DNA from: Candidatus Zixiibacteriota bacterium | Lineage (GTDB): Bacteria > Zixibacteria > MSB-5A5 > WJJR01 > JAJRUJ01 | Assembly: GCA_020051695.1 (NCBI GenBank) | Contig: JAGVQM010000017.1 | Location: 1-64,000, forward strand | Length of the DNA stretch: 64,000 nucleotides | Reading direction: 5' to 3' | Shown: positions 50,771 through 59,813 of the stretch, one piece after another | Layout: each line of letters begins with the position of its first letter | Numbering within the stretch: the first letter of the stretch is position 1 | The notes under the pieces: generated by a model | What the model was told of the DNA's origin: nothing | The model's input: the letters and a program-made list of their open reading frames with translations, nothing else | Databases searched by the model: none | Made by a program: the position numbers and the translations under genes

Positions 50771-51291
50771 GAGGCGATATCCTGTTGGTCCTCTTGAGTT
50801 CCGGCGCCAAACCATCTGGCAATCCGCTCACGGGAAAACAACACCCACAAGACAAACGGCAGCGCATAGGAAAACATGAAAACAGGGGAGATGCCGACAT
50901 AAAACGACCGGCCCGATCCCAGTCGGCTGCGCAACAGGTACAACAACGGCGGCGTTGCCAGTTGCCAACAGCCGATAATAGCCAGCCCGGTCAAACCCCA
51001 GGTCAACCGCCGCCACCCGGCAGGCCCGGCGGCGATCATCAGTGCCACAAACGGCAGCACCGACAAAACATAGCCGCGCGCCAACTGCCAGCTCGTGGTG
51101 TAGATCGCGGCGTCCAAGGCACATATTCCATAGACCCAGCGCAGGATCGGTCGCTGCCAGGAAAGCCAGAGTTGTTCCAGTCCGCCGGGCCAGAATGTCC
51201 CCAGGCCGGGCGCTGCCCCTTGCCAGACCACAAACAACGCCGCGGAGACTACCGCCAGTTTAAGCACGAGCAGCGCGAGAATGCGCAACAT
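50767..51291 (-). CDS. membrane protein linked to the exosortase
   Basis: 174 residues, about four to five membrane helices (LRILALLVLKLAVVSAALFVVW, YGICALDAAIYTT, VLSVLPFVALMIAAGP, LTGLAIIGCWQLATPPLLYLL in pieces, FMFSYALPFVLWVLFS). It starts inside the exosortase gene (32-base overlap) and its stop overlaps the SNase start, so it belongs to a three-gene unit. RefSeq knows an exosortase-H-associated membrane protein; this may be one (recalled, not verified). Function unknown. Confidence 0.65.
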   Translation of the reverse strand: MLRILALLVLKLAVVSAALFVVWQGAAPGLGTFWPGGLEQLWLSWQRPILRWVYGICALDAAIYTTSWQLARGYVLSVLPFVALMIAAGPAGWRRLTWGLTGLAIIGCWQLATPPLLYLLRSRLGSGRSFYVGISPVFMFSYALPFVLWVLFSRERIARWFGAGTQEDQQDIAS

Positions 51292-51826
51292 GCCGCACCA
51301 CCTTCAGAATCCACAACAGCCAGACCGAGGCGATCATCAGAATCATGGTCACTTGCCAGAAATAAATATGAAAAAAGTCGAACCAATCGGGGCGGATGTT
51401 ACCGACAACTACCAGCAACACCATCCGCACGATATTCAACGAATATAGTACGATTGCCCCGCCGATGACGCCGATCAGTTTTTCCCGCCGGCTCGCCGGA
51501 TAAGCCAGGGCGGCGGCGATAAAAATGACGATTTCGTAAATCCCTGTGCATTCTTCGATGATCTCGATTGCAATGTTCGGTGCGGAAATAAATCTGCCCT
51601 GCAGCGAAATCTCCATGCCCCCCAAACTCAGGACACTCCCCACCAGCCGAGCGGTTGCTGCCATAAACAATATCATCTGGTCGTTAAATACCGCGCTGAT
51701 TGCGGCATAGACCACGGAGAAGACAAGCAGCAGGACAACAAATAACACAATAAACAGCACTGCGGGGTGGAGCCGGCGCCACCATGACGTCCTGGTCTGT
51801 TTTTTCGCGCGCGGCAACCGATACAT
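51260..51826 (-). CDS. exosortase/archaeosortase family transpeptidase, XrtH-like
   Basis: 188 residues and about six membrane helices. The catalytic triad of the family is intact: Cys in EECTGIYEI (~92), Arg in LNIVRMVLL (~134) and His in FFHIYFWQ (~153). Exosortases cut proteins with C-terminal sorting signals (PEP-CTERM-like or IPTLxxWG-CTERM) and may attach them elsewhere. The short size and the EECTG form remind me of exosortase H. No obvious sorting-signal substrate and no exopolysaccharide genes are in the window. It heads a unit with a membrane protein and the SNase lipoprotein. Confidence 0.85.
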   Translation of the reverse strand: MYRLPRAKKQTRTSWWRRLHPAVLFIVLFVVLLLVFSVVYAAISAVFNDQMILFMAATARLVGSVLSLGGMEISLQGRFISAPNIAIEIIEECTGIYEIVIFIAAALAYPASRREKLIGVIGGAIVLYSLNIVRMVLLVVVGNIRPDWFDFFHIYFWQVTMILMIASVWLLWILKVVRHVAHSRAARA

Positions 51827-51892
51827 ATCTACAGGGCCTTTAGCTATGTCTGGACGCTGTTAAAGTATAACCTGTGGCCGGAGTCTTGACCA

Positions 51893-53794
51893 GTGCAAAA
51901 TAAGGTGACCCACGGGCGGCAGCTCAAAATCGCCTTTATCGTGCTGGCCGCGATGCTGTTGGTTTCGCAGTTGTCGTCAATCCTGTTGTTGAACGGGGTT
52001 TTGCACACGGAGGAAGAAAAAATCCGCCTGCGGCTGGGCGGTTTTGTCGATGGTATCCTCCATGTGTGGTCGGCGGGTGGCTGCGATCTGGAGACGGCCG
52101 ATACCCTGGTCGGCCGAGTTTTGCACTCGGACGCCCTGTCGGCGGTCTGGCTTGCCGAATATCATGATTCCACCGGTTGGCGTATCCGCCGCTTCGGCGA
52201 GACAGACGTACTCCCCGCGGGGCTTGGCGGGACCCCTGAACCCGGCAACATCGGGCGCAGCGGCGCCGAGGATATCCCCTACGTCAACGCCGATTATGAA
52301 ATCGGCGGTCGGCTGTATCGCTCATTTTCAACGACGCGCATCATCAACGGCTTTCCCATCGTGGTCGGCGCTGCCGTGCCGATACCGACCGTGGCTCGCT
52401 TGCGCGGTTTGCGAGATTGGGATTTCATTTTGCGGGCGGGCATCCTGGTCATGTTCATCTGGTTTGCCCTGCAATTTTTCCGGCTGATCTTTGTCCCTTA
52501 TCAGAAAATGCGGGCGCAGGCCGAACGATTGTCGGGTTCCGAATGCCTCGCCGGACCGAAAAGTGATGATGTTGAGTATGTCATGGAGGCGTTTGCTGCC
52601 GCCGTGGCCCGGCTGACCCGCCAGAAGGACAATCTGCAACAGGAATTCGATCAAAGCAAGAAACGGTATGAAAACCTTGAAAAATTCAATACGTACATCC
52701 TCAATTCCATGTCGGCAGGTATTCTGATCTTTGATCGGCAGGGGACAGTCCTGCGGTTGAACCCCTCGGCGGGACGGATCCTGGGTTTGGATTCGGCGGA
52801 AGTGATCGGCCGTTCCTATCATGATCTGGCGCAGCGTTTCCCCGAATTGGGGACGGTACTCGAAGCCGGTTTGCAGGATGCCCGGACCTTCGTCCGGCGG
52901 GAAATAACCATCAGCTTGCTGCGGGAACCGGGAGAAAAACGATATCTGGGTATTACGACATCATTGATTTACAACGATGCGGAAAAGATCGTCGGCATCA
53001 GCGTCCTGTTGACTGATTTGACTGAAATCAAGCGTTTGCAGGCCGATTTGGAAAACAACCGCCGGCTGGCGGATTTAGGTGAAATGGCCGCGGGGCTGGC
53101 GCACCAATTGCGCAATTCGATGACCGCGATTGTCGGGTTCGGTCGGCTCCTGCGCAGCAAAGTCGCCGGTGACGAAAAGGTGGCGAACACGGTGGATGAT
53201 GTCCTCCTTGAAGCCGCCGAATCCGAGCAGATGCTCGCGCAATTTTTGAATTTTGCGCGGCCGATGTCTCTGGAAAACAGTCCGGTATCTTTAAGCGAGA
53301 TAATCGACCGCGCGGCCGAGATGGTCCACGCCGACCTCGAGGAACATCAGGTCAAACTTACGGTACAGCGCGCCGGCACGGACGATACGATCAACGCCGA
53401 TTCCCTGATGCTGCGCCAGGTGTTTGTCAATCTGTTCCAGAATGCGGCTGAAGCGATCGGCAAGGGCGGCAGAATCGACGTGCGCCTGTATCCCCCGGTA
53501 CAGGGGGCCGGGGAGGAGCCCGGGCGGCACTGGCTGGTCCGCGTGGGGGATAACGGCCCCGGCATCCCGGGGAACGACCACGAAAAAATTTTTCGACCTT
53601 TTGTGACCTCCAAACAAACCGGCACCGGTTTGGGGTTGGCGGTGGCGCGCAAGATCGTGCTGTGTCACGGCGGATACCTCAGCGTGGAGTCCTCTACGCC
53701 TGCCGGTACGGTTTTCCTGCTGCGGCTGCTTGCGTTGCAAACTTCTATTCCCGAGGGCACGCTGCAAAAGTATTTGGCCGACCACAAATTATGA
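51893..53794 (+). CDS. membrane histidine kinase with PAS domain
   Basis: 633 residues with a GTG start. Two membrane helices (~13-34 and ~182-203) flank an extracytoplasmic sensor of ~145 residues. A coiled-coil/HAMP-like linker, a PAS domain (~263-385: ILNSMSAGILIFDRQGTVLRLNPSAGRILG), the H-box (GEMAAGLAHQLRNSMTAIVGF, phospho-acceptor His) and the ATPase (NLFQNAAEAI, DNGPGIP, GTGLGLAVARK) follow. The pattern is that of NtrB/ZraS-type kinases. No response regulator gene is next to it; a tRNA follows, so its partner lies elsewhere. Confidence 0.93.
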   Translation: MQNKVTHGRQLKIAFIVLAAMLLVSQLSSILLLNGVLHTEEEKIRLRLGGFVDGILHVWSAGGCDLETADTLVGRVLHSDALSAVWLAEYHDSTGWRIRRFGETDVLPAGLGGTPEPGNIGRSGAEDIPYVNADYEIGGRLYRSFSTTRIINGFPIVVGAAVPIPTVARLRGLRDWDFILRAGILVMFIWFALQFFRLIFVPYQKMRAQAERLSGSECLAGPKSDDVEYVMEAFAAAVARLTRQKDNLQQEFDQSKKRYENLEKFNTYILNSMSAGILIFDRQGTVLRLNPSAGRILGLDSAEVIGRSYHDLAQRFPELGTVLEAGLQDARTFVRREITISLLREPGEKRYLGITTSLIYNDAEKIVGISVLLTDLTEIKRLQADLENNRRLADLGEMAAGLAHQLRNSMTAIVGFGRLLRSKVAGDEKVANTVDDVLLEAAESEQMLAQFLNFARPMSLENSPVSLSEIIDRAAEMVHADLEEHQVKLTVQRAGTDDTINADSLMLRQVFVNLFQNAAEAIGKGGRIDVRLYPPVQGAGEEPGRHWLVRVGDNGPGIPGNDHEKIFRPFVTSKQTGTGLGLAVARKIVLCHGGYLSVESSTPAGTVFLLRLLALQTSIPEGTLQKYLADHKL

Positions 53795-53824
53795 CGGCGG
53801 ACCGGCAAATGGGCCGGAAAGCGG

Positions 53825-53854
53825 TTGACAAAGACAGCCATCGTGTAGTAAAGT
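53825..53854 (+). promoter_or_regulatory. promoter of tRNA-Leu
   Basis: TTGACA (53825-53830), 18 bases, TAAAGT (53849-53854), 34 bases before the mature tRNA. Confidence 0.75.
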
Positions 53855-53888
53855 CTACTGCCTGAAGTCATGGGCGCTTGGAGTACGC

Positions 53889-53973
53889 GCCGGAGTGGTG
53901 AAATTGGCAGACGCGCCGGACTCAAAATCCGGTGAGACCTAAATCTCGTGTGGGTTCGATTCCCACCTCCGGC
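53889..53973 (+). tRNA. tRNA-Leu (anticodon CAA)
   Basis: Acceptor GCCGGAG pairs with CTCCGGC; the anticodon stem CCGGA/TCCGG holds the loop CTCAAAA, giving anticodon CAA (reads UUG). The long variable arm (GTGAGACC...TCTCGT) marks a class II leucine tRNA, and the T-loop is TTCGATT. The discriminator A is at 53974 and CCA is not encoded. Confidence 0.97.
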
Positions 53974-54079
53974 ATTTACCGAACGGCAGACCAAAATTAC
54001 TGTTCAGCCGGCTCGATTAGCCGCAATACAACAAAAACTCCCTGCCCCCCGGGTCAACCATCCCCCGGGAAGGAAAGAC

Positions 54080-54529
54080 TCATACACCGATAAGTTCTTT
54101 GACTTTCGCCACGACCAGTTCCGGATCGATGGGTTTGTCGATGAACATGTCGGGCTTGACCAGCCCCTCCTCGCGCATCTCGCGGATGGATTTGCGCATC
54201 GCCTCCCGCAAGCTGTCATAGGGACTTTCAGCGGTGTCACCGCTTTGCGCGTCGAGGTCCTCCAGGACTTCCGCGACCCCGGTCAGCATGATGACCGGCA
54301 GGTCTTTGTACTGTTCGTCGCGGCGAAGTTGCTTGAACAACACAAACCCGGTCTTTTTGGGCATCATCACGTCCAGCAGTACGAGGTCCGGCCGTTCGTT
54401 CTGGATTTTTTCCAGCCCGTCTTTGCCGTTATAGGCGGGCACTACCTCATAACCGTTCTCCTCAAGGGCCGCCGTCAGAAATTTGACCGTGTTTTCGTCG
54501 TCGTCAACCACCAGCACTTTTTTTGCCAT
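54080..54529 (-). CDS. stand-alone receiver protein with an insertion
   Basis: 149 residues from the ATG at 54529, with AAGGAGGG before it; longer upstream sequence belongs to the kinase gene. A CheY-type receiver: VLVVDDDENT (acidic pocket), LVLLDVMMPKKTG (phospho-Asp) and FIDKPIDPELVVAKV (Lys). Between strand 4 (VIMLTGVAEVL) and the Lys strand an extra ~35 residues rich in Asp, Glu and Arg extend the alpha4 region. There is no output domain, so it works by protein contact. It overlaps the kinase gene by 26 bases and is last in the Qmo-Dsr run. Confidence 0.9.
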   Translation of the reverse strand: MAKKVLVVDDDENTVKFLTAALEENGYEVVPAYNGKDGLEKIQNERPDLVLLDVMMPKKTGFVLFKQLRRDEQYKDLPVIMLTGVAEVLEDLDAQSGDTAESPYDSLREAMRKSIREMREEGLVKPDMFIDKPIDPELVVAKVKELIGV

Positions 54530-55958
54530 GGATGCCCTCCTTGTTTTTACCGTCCACGGGGAGCATAATACGGAACATCGCCCCGCTATCCGGTTCGGAT
54601 TCCACCTCAATCCTGCCCCCGTGTACGTTAATCATTCGCGATGCAATTGACAAGCCCAGTCCGGTGCCGGCTTTGCTTTTAGTGCTGAAAAATGGAGTGA
54701 AAATATGCGATTTTACCTCATCGGTCATGCCGCAGCCGTTATCCCTGACTTCGATGACCAGTTCGGCGGCCTCCGGTGACGGATACGCCCGCAGCGTCAC
54801 CCGGGGTTTTTCGTCAGTATGGTATTCTTTCCACAGGCAGGCGTCCACCGCGTTGGAGACAATATCCATCGCCGCGGAATGCACCATCCGCGCATCGCAC
54901 ACCACGGCCGGCAAACTTGACGGGAGCTGAAGTTGTACATCCACCCCCTTGTCCTGCGCAGTCTGCCTGATGACTTGATATATTTCCGTCAGTGTTTCCG
55001 ACAGATCGACCCGGTTGACCGTGGGTTTGAAGTCTTTAACATATTTGAGCATATCCAGCGACATTTTGGTCAGACCGGTGATGCCGACCTGGACGATGTC
55101 CCAGCCCTCGGTCAGCATCTTGCGGTCGTCCTTGGCCAGCCCGGTCTTGACCATATAGGCCCCGCCTTTACAGGCGTTGAGCATGTTTTTCATCGAGTGC
55201 TGAATCCCGGTAAACACCTGGCCGATCGCGGCGAACCGCTGCGACTGGATCAACTGCGCCTGCAGCTGTTTTTCTTCGGTGATATCCTTGCCGATGCCGA
55301 TCGTGCCGATGATCGCCCCCGTGGGGTTGCGCAACCGGGACAACGTGAGCAATACGTCGCGGACCGCCCCGTTTTTGGCCAAAAGCTGTGTCTCATAGTT
55401 GACCACGCTTTCGGCATACTGCAGTTTTTGGGCCATCACCTTGCGTTCCTGCGGGTCGGTGAACAGGACCTCAACGGATTTGCCGATGACCTCCAGCCGG
55501 TGGTACCCCAGGGCATGTTCGGCGCCGCTGTTGATCGTCTGGATTTTGCCCGAGGCGTTCACCGTGATGATAATATCCGCCGAGCTTTCCAGGATGCCCT
55601 CGAGATAATCACGGTTTTTCTTCAATTCGATCAGGGAGGAGGACAACATGTCGGCCATATCATTGAACGACGACGCCAGCGGGCCGAACTCACTTATTTC
55701 ATCCTCTGCCAACCGGAAATCGAAGTTCTTTTCCGCCAACTCGTTCATGCCGTCGGCCACGCGCTTGATGGAACGGTTGATACAGCGGTCGACCAACAGC
55801 CAGGTAACGCCGACACCCAGGAGCAGCGCTATCGCAAAAACGATAATCAGCGGCAAGCCCGGTGTGGCGACCAGACCCCTGAGTGTTACGAACAACAATA
55901 AAAGGATGATCACGAAAGCCGAGCTGAGTTTCCAGAAAATGGGAATGCGTTTCAACAT
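54504..55958 (-). CDS. membrane histidine kinase with HAMP and PAS domains
   Basis: 484 residues from the ATG at 55958, preceded by GGAG. Two close membrane helices (~9-28 and ~32-52) leave no real periplasmic domain, so it senses through the membrane or the cytoplasm. HAMP (~53-105), PAS (~117-235), an unusual H-box IGQVFTGIQHSMKNMLNA, and an HATPase (VSNAVDACLW, DNGCGMTDEV, GTGLGLSIASRM) follow. The paired receiver overlaps its 3' end. Located 84 bases after dsrP, it may sense the redox state of the Qmo-Dsr membrane complex (inference). Confidence 0.92.
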   Translation of the reverse strand: MLKRIPIFWKLSSAFVIILLLLFVTLRGLVATPGLPLIIVFAIALLLGVGVTWLLVDRCINRSIKRVADGMNELAEKNFDFRLAEDEISEFGPLASSFNDMADMLSSSLIELKKNRDYLEGILESSADIIITVNASGKIQTINSGAEHALGYHRLEVIGKSVEVLFTDPQERKVMAQKLQYAESVVNYETQLLAKNGAVRDVLLTLSRLRNPTGAIIGTIGIGKDITEEKQLQAQLIQSQRFAAIGQVFTGIQHSMKNMLNACKGGAYMVKTGLAKDDRKMLTEGWDIVQVGITGLTKMSLDMLKYVKDFKPTVNRVDLSETLTEIYQVIRQTAQDKGVDVQLQLPSSLPAVVCDARMVHSAAMDIVSNAVDACLWKEYHTDEKPRVTLRAYPSPEAAELVIEVRDNGCGMTDEVKSHIFTPFFSTKSKAGTGLGLSIASRMINVHGGRIEVESEPDSGAMFRIMLPVDGKNKEGIHGKKSAGG

Positions 55959-56041
55959 GGGCGGCTCCAACTGTCCCACAATTGAGTTCAATCTCCAACC
56001 GACTCGCCTTGGAATGGCACCTCCGGCCTTCACGTGAACGA

Positions 56042-57238
56042 TTATACGGCGGGTCCGGGCGGCCCGGAGATCCGGGCCTCATTGGGCAGCAACTTGAAAA
56101 CTTTCAGCCCCCAGACGAACAAAAAACCGATCACGCCGAAAACCCCTAACGCCTGCAGCACTTCGGCGAAGCTAACCGAATATGAGGCGGTCCCTTCGAC
56201 AAGGGGAGAGGCCGTGATCTCCATGCCGGGAAACAACTCCGGCGGGTGGGTCAGCCCCGGCAGGACAATAACATACCGTTCACACAGCACGCCAAAGACC
56301 ACCAGGATCGAGGCGACAACAATCCAGCGGATTTGTTTGCCCGTCCGGTCACGGAACAAAATGAACAATGGCACACCCAACCCGACAATCATCAAACCGA
56401 ACCAGAACAGGATGCTGTGGAAACCACCGAACAGGTAGTACAATGCCGCCCCGCGCAACTCCACTACATACGCCCGGTAGGCATTTTCCACGGCAAGGAA
56501 ATACATCACCACCAGCGTGCAGATTGCCAGGAAGCGTCCCAGCCAGATAATCAATTCGTCATCGACATGGCGGTTGGTGATTTTGAACAACCCGACGATC
56601 ATTAAAATCATCAGTGCCGTGCCCGAGGCCATCGCCGCCGCCACGAAACTTGCCGGTAACAGCGGTGATTCGTACAACATCCGCGCCCCGAAACCAAAAA
56701 TCGCCCCGGTACCGGTGTGGACACAAAACGCCCAGCCGAACGCCAGCGTGGCGATGACTTTGGTCAGGGTCTTTTTCTCGGTAAACAACGCCCATAAATA
56801 AATAATACAAATCAGGATGTGTCCATTATACAACAGCGGATTAATCGAAAACATCGATTGCAGATTAAAGTGTACGAACGGTTCCACGAACACCCGGTCC
56901 AGCCGTCCCTGGTCGGTGAGGATCGACATCAGCCCGGCGATTAAAAACAGCATCGCCACATACACCGCCATCCGCGCGAACGGTTTGTATTCGATTTTGC
57001 CGAACACACCGTACAATCCGGAAATGACCAGCGACCCGGCGGACAACCCGATGTAATAGACCGCCATGACAATCTGCAGTCCCCACGGGACGCGGTTGGT
57101 CATGCCGGTGATATAAATGCCCTTTTGGCAGACAACATACGTGGCGATGCCTCCCGCAGCCGCCAGCGCCGCAAAGACAAGCAGCAACATCCGATACTGA
57201 AGCGACGTGCCCTCAATCCGATCGAATGTGATATTCAT
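56042..57238 (-). CDS. dsrP: NrfD/DsrP-type quinone-reactive membrane subunit
   Basis: 398 residues with about ten membrane helices and the NrfD family pattern: PWGLQIVMAVYYIGLSAGSLV (~51-71), FGWAFCVHTGTGAIFGF (~160), ENAYRAYV and VLCERYVIVLPGL. NrfD-type subunits bind menaquinone and pass electrons to the periplasmic FeS subunit. It directly follows the Tat-exported ferredoxin gene (25-base gap) and dsrJ, which is the dsrJ-dsrO-dsrP order of sulfur-oxidising and sulfate-reducing bacteria, hence the DsrP call. dsrM and dsrK, which normally precede them, are replaced by qmoABC. Confidence 0.85.
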   Translation of the reverse strand: MNITFDRIEGTSLQYRMLLLVFAALAAAGGIATYVVCQKGIYITGMTNRVPWGLQIVMAVYYIGLSAGSLVISGLYGVFGKIEYKPFARMAVYVAMLFLIAGLMSILTDQGRLDRVFVEPFVHFNLQSMFSINPLLYNGHILICIIYLWALFTEKKTLTKVIATLAFGWAFCVHTGTGAIFGFGARMLYESPLLPASFVAAAMASGTALMILMIVGLFKITNRHVDDELIIWLGRFLAICTLVVMYFLAVENAYRAYVVELRGAALYYLFGGFHSILFWFGLMIVGLGVPLFILFRDRTGKQIRWIVVASILVVFGVLCERYVIVLPGLTHPPELFPGMEITASPLVEGTASYSVSFAEVLQALGVFGVIGFLFVWGLKVFKLLPNEARISGPPGPAV

Positions 57239-57263
57239 GCCGTACCCTCACCTTTGTTGGCGC

Positions 57264-58004
57264 CTACAGCCCAATGTAATAGACTTTCGGTTCAGTTCCC
57301 AGGTCCTCGCGAATTCGTTTGACGGCCATTGTCGAGGTCACCCGGGAGATTGTGCTATGCGGATCGTTCAAATCGCCGACACTCAAGGCCCCGGCGCCGG
57401 TTTTGGCGCAGGCCTCCACACAGGCCGGCAACTCGCCTTTGTCCAGCCGATGGGCGCATAAGGTGCACGATTCCGCCACGCCGTGCGACCGCTTGGGCCG
57501 TTCCTTGTTGGGCCAGTGTTCATCGTCCCGAAAATTGAACTGCCGCGCATTGTAAGGGCAGGCGATCATGCAATACCGGCAGCCGATACAGCGGTGGTGA
57601 TCGACGATGACGATGCCGTCGTCGCGTTTGTACGTGGCCTGCACGGGGCAGACCTGCGCGCACGGCGGCCGGTCACAGTGATTGCATAACATGATCACCG
57701 ATTTTTCTTCGCCCCCCGCATCATGTTCGCTGGAGAGCTTTATCTTTCTGATCCAGTGGTTGTCCCAGCGTGTATCGTTGTGGAACGAGACATTGTTTTC
57801 GCGGCGGCAGGCCTCCATGCATGCCGTACAGTCCTCACGGCATTGGGTCAGATCAACCAGCATCCCCCACCGCTTGCCGGAGGCCGGGATGTCGGTGCCT
57901 GCCTTGTTGGCATATGTCGAAGTCAGGAAACGGAATGCGTAAGCGCAGGAAGTCCCCGCCAACAGCGTGCCGCCTGCCGTCTTCAGAAAATCCCTTCGGT
58001 CCAT
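57264..58004 (-). CDS. dsrO: DsrO-type periplasmic 4Fe-4S ferredoxin
   Basis: 246 residues. MDRRDFLKTAGGTLLAG is a twin-arginine signal. Four cysteine clusters follow: CREDCTACMEACRREN, CNHCDRPPCAQVCPVQATYK, CIGCRYCMIACPYNARQF and CTLCAHR...CVEACAKTGA, giving four cubane-type FeS centres as in NrfC/DsrO/PsrB. Exported folded to the periplasm, it wires the cytochrome DsrJ to the NrfD-type membrane subunit. The position between dsrJ and dsrP fits. Confidence 0.92.
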   Translation of the reverse strand: MDRRDFLKTAGGTLLAGTSCAYAFRFLTSTYANKAGTDIPASGKRWGMLVDLTQCREDCTACMEACRRENNVSFHNDTRWDNHWIRKIKLSSEHDAGGEEKSVIMLCNHCDRPPCAQVCPVQATYKRDDGIVIVDHHRCIGCRYCMIACPYNARQFNFRDDEHWPNKERPKRSHGVAESCTLCAHRLDKGELPACVEACAKTGAGALSVGDLNDPHSTISRVTSTMAVKRIREDLGTEPKVYYIGL

Positions 58005-58075
58005 TCCTTGCCGTCCTTTTCAGCAATTGTTCTGATCACGCCGCGTGTTCCGCATGATTCCGTGCCCCGGCCTGC

Positions 58076-58456
58076 TCAGGGATAATAATGGCACCCCCAG
58101 CAATCCGGTGTCAGGCTCGTCGCCAGATGACATTTGTCGCAAAACCGCTCCCGGCTGGTATGGCAGTTTTTGCACTTGTCCAGCCCGGTCTCATCACGAA
58201 CACCGTACCTGACGACTTCCTCTCTGGTCTGGCGCAACAACTCCCAGTGGTGCAAGCGCATGTATTCGACGGCGCGGATACACGTATCGCCGGGGGCCGT
58301 GGCTTTTTCGAGGAACTCGCCGGGACTTCCCGACCCGCGCGGGATTGCGCTGCCGACAACCGCGTACACCAGCGGAAACAGGATCACCAGCATCAGGACC
58401 ACTATCAGGAGTGTCTGTTTGTTTCCCGCACGTTTGCCGCTTATCCGCTCAGGCAT
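58076..58456 (-). CDS. dsrJ: DsrJ triheme cytochrome c
   Basis: 126 residues from the ATG at 58456, which has AAGGAGG upstream; it overlaps the qmoC stop by 8 bases. One N-terminal membrane helix (QTLLIVVLMLVILFPLVYAVV) anchors a periplasmic domain with three heme motifs: CKNCH, CDKCH and CWGCH. DsrJ is known for an unusual Cys/His heme ligand, and the matching TCIRAVEYMRLHHWELL segment with a lone Cys about 35 residues before the first CxxCH is present. It is the periplasmic electron acceptor or donor of the DsrMKJOP complex; here it follows Qmo. Confidence 0.93.
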   Translation of the reverse strand: MPERISGKRAGNKQTLLIVVLMLVILFPLVYAVVGSAIPRGSGSPGEFLEKATAPGDTCIRAVEYMRLHHWELLRQTREEVVRYGVRDETGLDKCKNCHTSRERFCDKCHLATSLTPDCWGCHYYP

Positions 58457-59744
58457 GGATTTCCTCCTTGGCCGGTTGCTGCACGGCGTCACGTGCCGCT
58501 AGCTGTACTCTCCCTTTTTTGCGCCCGGTATATTCGGCATGTACCAGCGCCGTTGTCCGGTATACCAGGTGCGCAAACTTGGAATAGGGGAGATACAGGA
58601 TCAGCGCACAGACAAACAGGAGATGGACAAAGTAAATAATATGGCGGTGCGGTTCCAGCCGCAGGTAATGCAGGATTTCGGTAAAAAAACCGGTGAGGAT
58701 GACAAGCAACAATGTCGAGATCAGCGTCCAGTCGAAATATGATCCTGCGCCTGCCTGGTCGGTGTTGCGGGAGCGATAGAAGATCATCAACGACAAGCCG
58801 GCCAGTAACGCCGCGCCGCCCGCGTTGGCCAGCAGTTTCCAGGGGTTCCAGAAACCAAAGGGGTAGACAAAATCCTTTTGCATCAGGGGATTGATGCCGG
58901 CGGTGATCACCCACAGGGTGACCATGCCCAAAGCCAGAAAACCGAAAAATACCAGCAAATGCGACCAATAACGGGGACGCTCCCTGGTGCACGAAGTGAA
59001 GTTATCATGCACGAATACACCTTTGAGTGTCGCGCCGATGCTCGGCCACAAGCCCTTGACCGGCGCCCCGGCGTTGGCGTTCAGCCCGTGCCAGAACCGC
59101 CCTACACTCACGATTGTCACCAGCAACACCAGAGCGCTGATGGTGAAGAAAAAGCCGTTCAACAGCCAATGGGGGAACACGCTGGAATAGGAATACACGA
59201 TACGCTCTCCGGTATCCACTCCGATGCCCAGCGCGTCCGCCAACGGAATTTTTAACCATAAAACCAGCGATAACAGCGCCGTGGGAATGCCCAGCAGCAA
59301 GGGGATACACTTCGGGTCATTGACCCATCGGCCCAAAAAGCGGGGGAACGCGTTGGCCATCACGCTTTGTTGCCGGATTGCCGCCAGCAGGTCGCCCGGC
59401 CGCGCGCCGCGCGGGCAGCGGGTGGAGCAGTCGTTGCACTGGTAGCACAACCACACATCTGCATCCCGCACCAGGCACTCTTTCATCCCCCAATTGGCCC
59501 AGGCCATTTCTTTGCGGGGAAACGGCGAATCATCCGGCGCCAGTGCGCAAGTCGCCGAACAGGTACCGCATTGAAAACACTTCAGGAAATAATCACCGCT
59601 GGTCCGGCACAGGGTAAGAATGAACTCGAGGTCCGGCTCCACGCCCGTGGGTGAGCCGGTGGCGGATAAGGCGGGAGTGGTCCGTGGACCGGCCCGCGCG
59701 CGTGTCTCGCATGTTTCGTGTACGGTATTCCCGGCAGTTTCCAT
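58449..59744 (-). CDS. qmoC: QmoC, HdrC-HdrE-like membrane subunit
   Basis: 431 residues from the ATG at 59744, before which GGAGGGG lies at the right distance; the frame also extends 19 codons further. The N-terminal ~130 residues hold two 4Fe-4S motifs, CFQCGTCSATCALAP and CYQCNDCSTRCPRG, as in HdrC. Six membrane helices follow with histidines placed as in the b-type heme domain of HdrE/DsrM (VFPHWLLNG, HDNFTSC, ILHYLRLEPHRHIIYFVHLLF in pieces). QmoC links the soluble QmoAB flavoproteins to the menaquinone pool. It is third in qmoABC. Confidence 0.92.
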   Translation of the reverse strand: METAGNTVHETCETRARAGPRTTPALSATGSPTGVEPDLEFILTLCRTSGDYFLKCFQCGTCSATCALAPDDSPFPRKEMAWANWGMKECLVRDADVWLCYQCNDCSTRCPRGARPGDLLAAIRQQSVMANAFPRFLGRWVNDPKCIPLLLGIPTALLSLVLWLKIPLADALGIGVDTGERIVYSYSSVFPHWLLNGFFFTISALVLLVTIVSVGRFWHGLNANAGAPVKGLWPSIGATLKGVFVHDNFTSCTRERPRYWSHLLVFFGFLALGMVTLWVITAGINPLMQKDFVYPFGFWNPWKLLANAGGAALLAGLSLMIFYRSRNTDQAGAGSYFDWTLISTLLLVILTGFFTEILHYLRLEPHRHIIYFVHLLFVCALILYLPYSKFAHLVYRTTALVHAEYTGRKKGRVQLAARDAVQQPAKEEIHA

Positions 59745-59813
59745 TGTTGCATCCCCTCCGGCCGTTTCCGTGAATTGCCGCCAATAGCAAACTGCTGCCA
59801 TACGTTACATCAG

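Noticed and set aside
54933-55901. 322-residue plus-strand ORF opposite the histidine kinase
   Set aside because: Shadow of the HAMP/PAS region on the other strand; no start site and composition typical of antisense frames.
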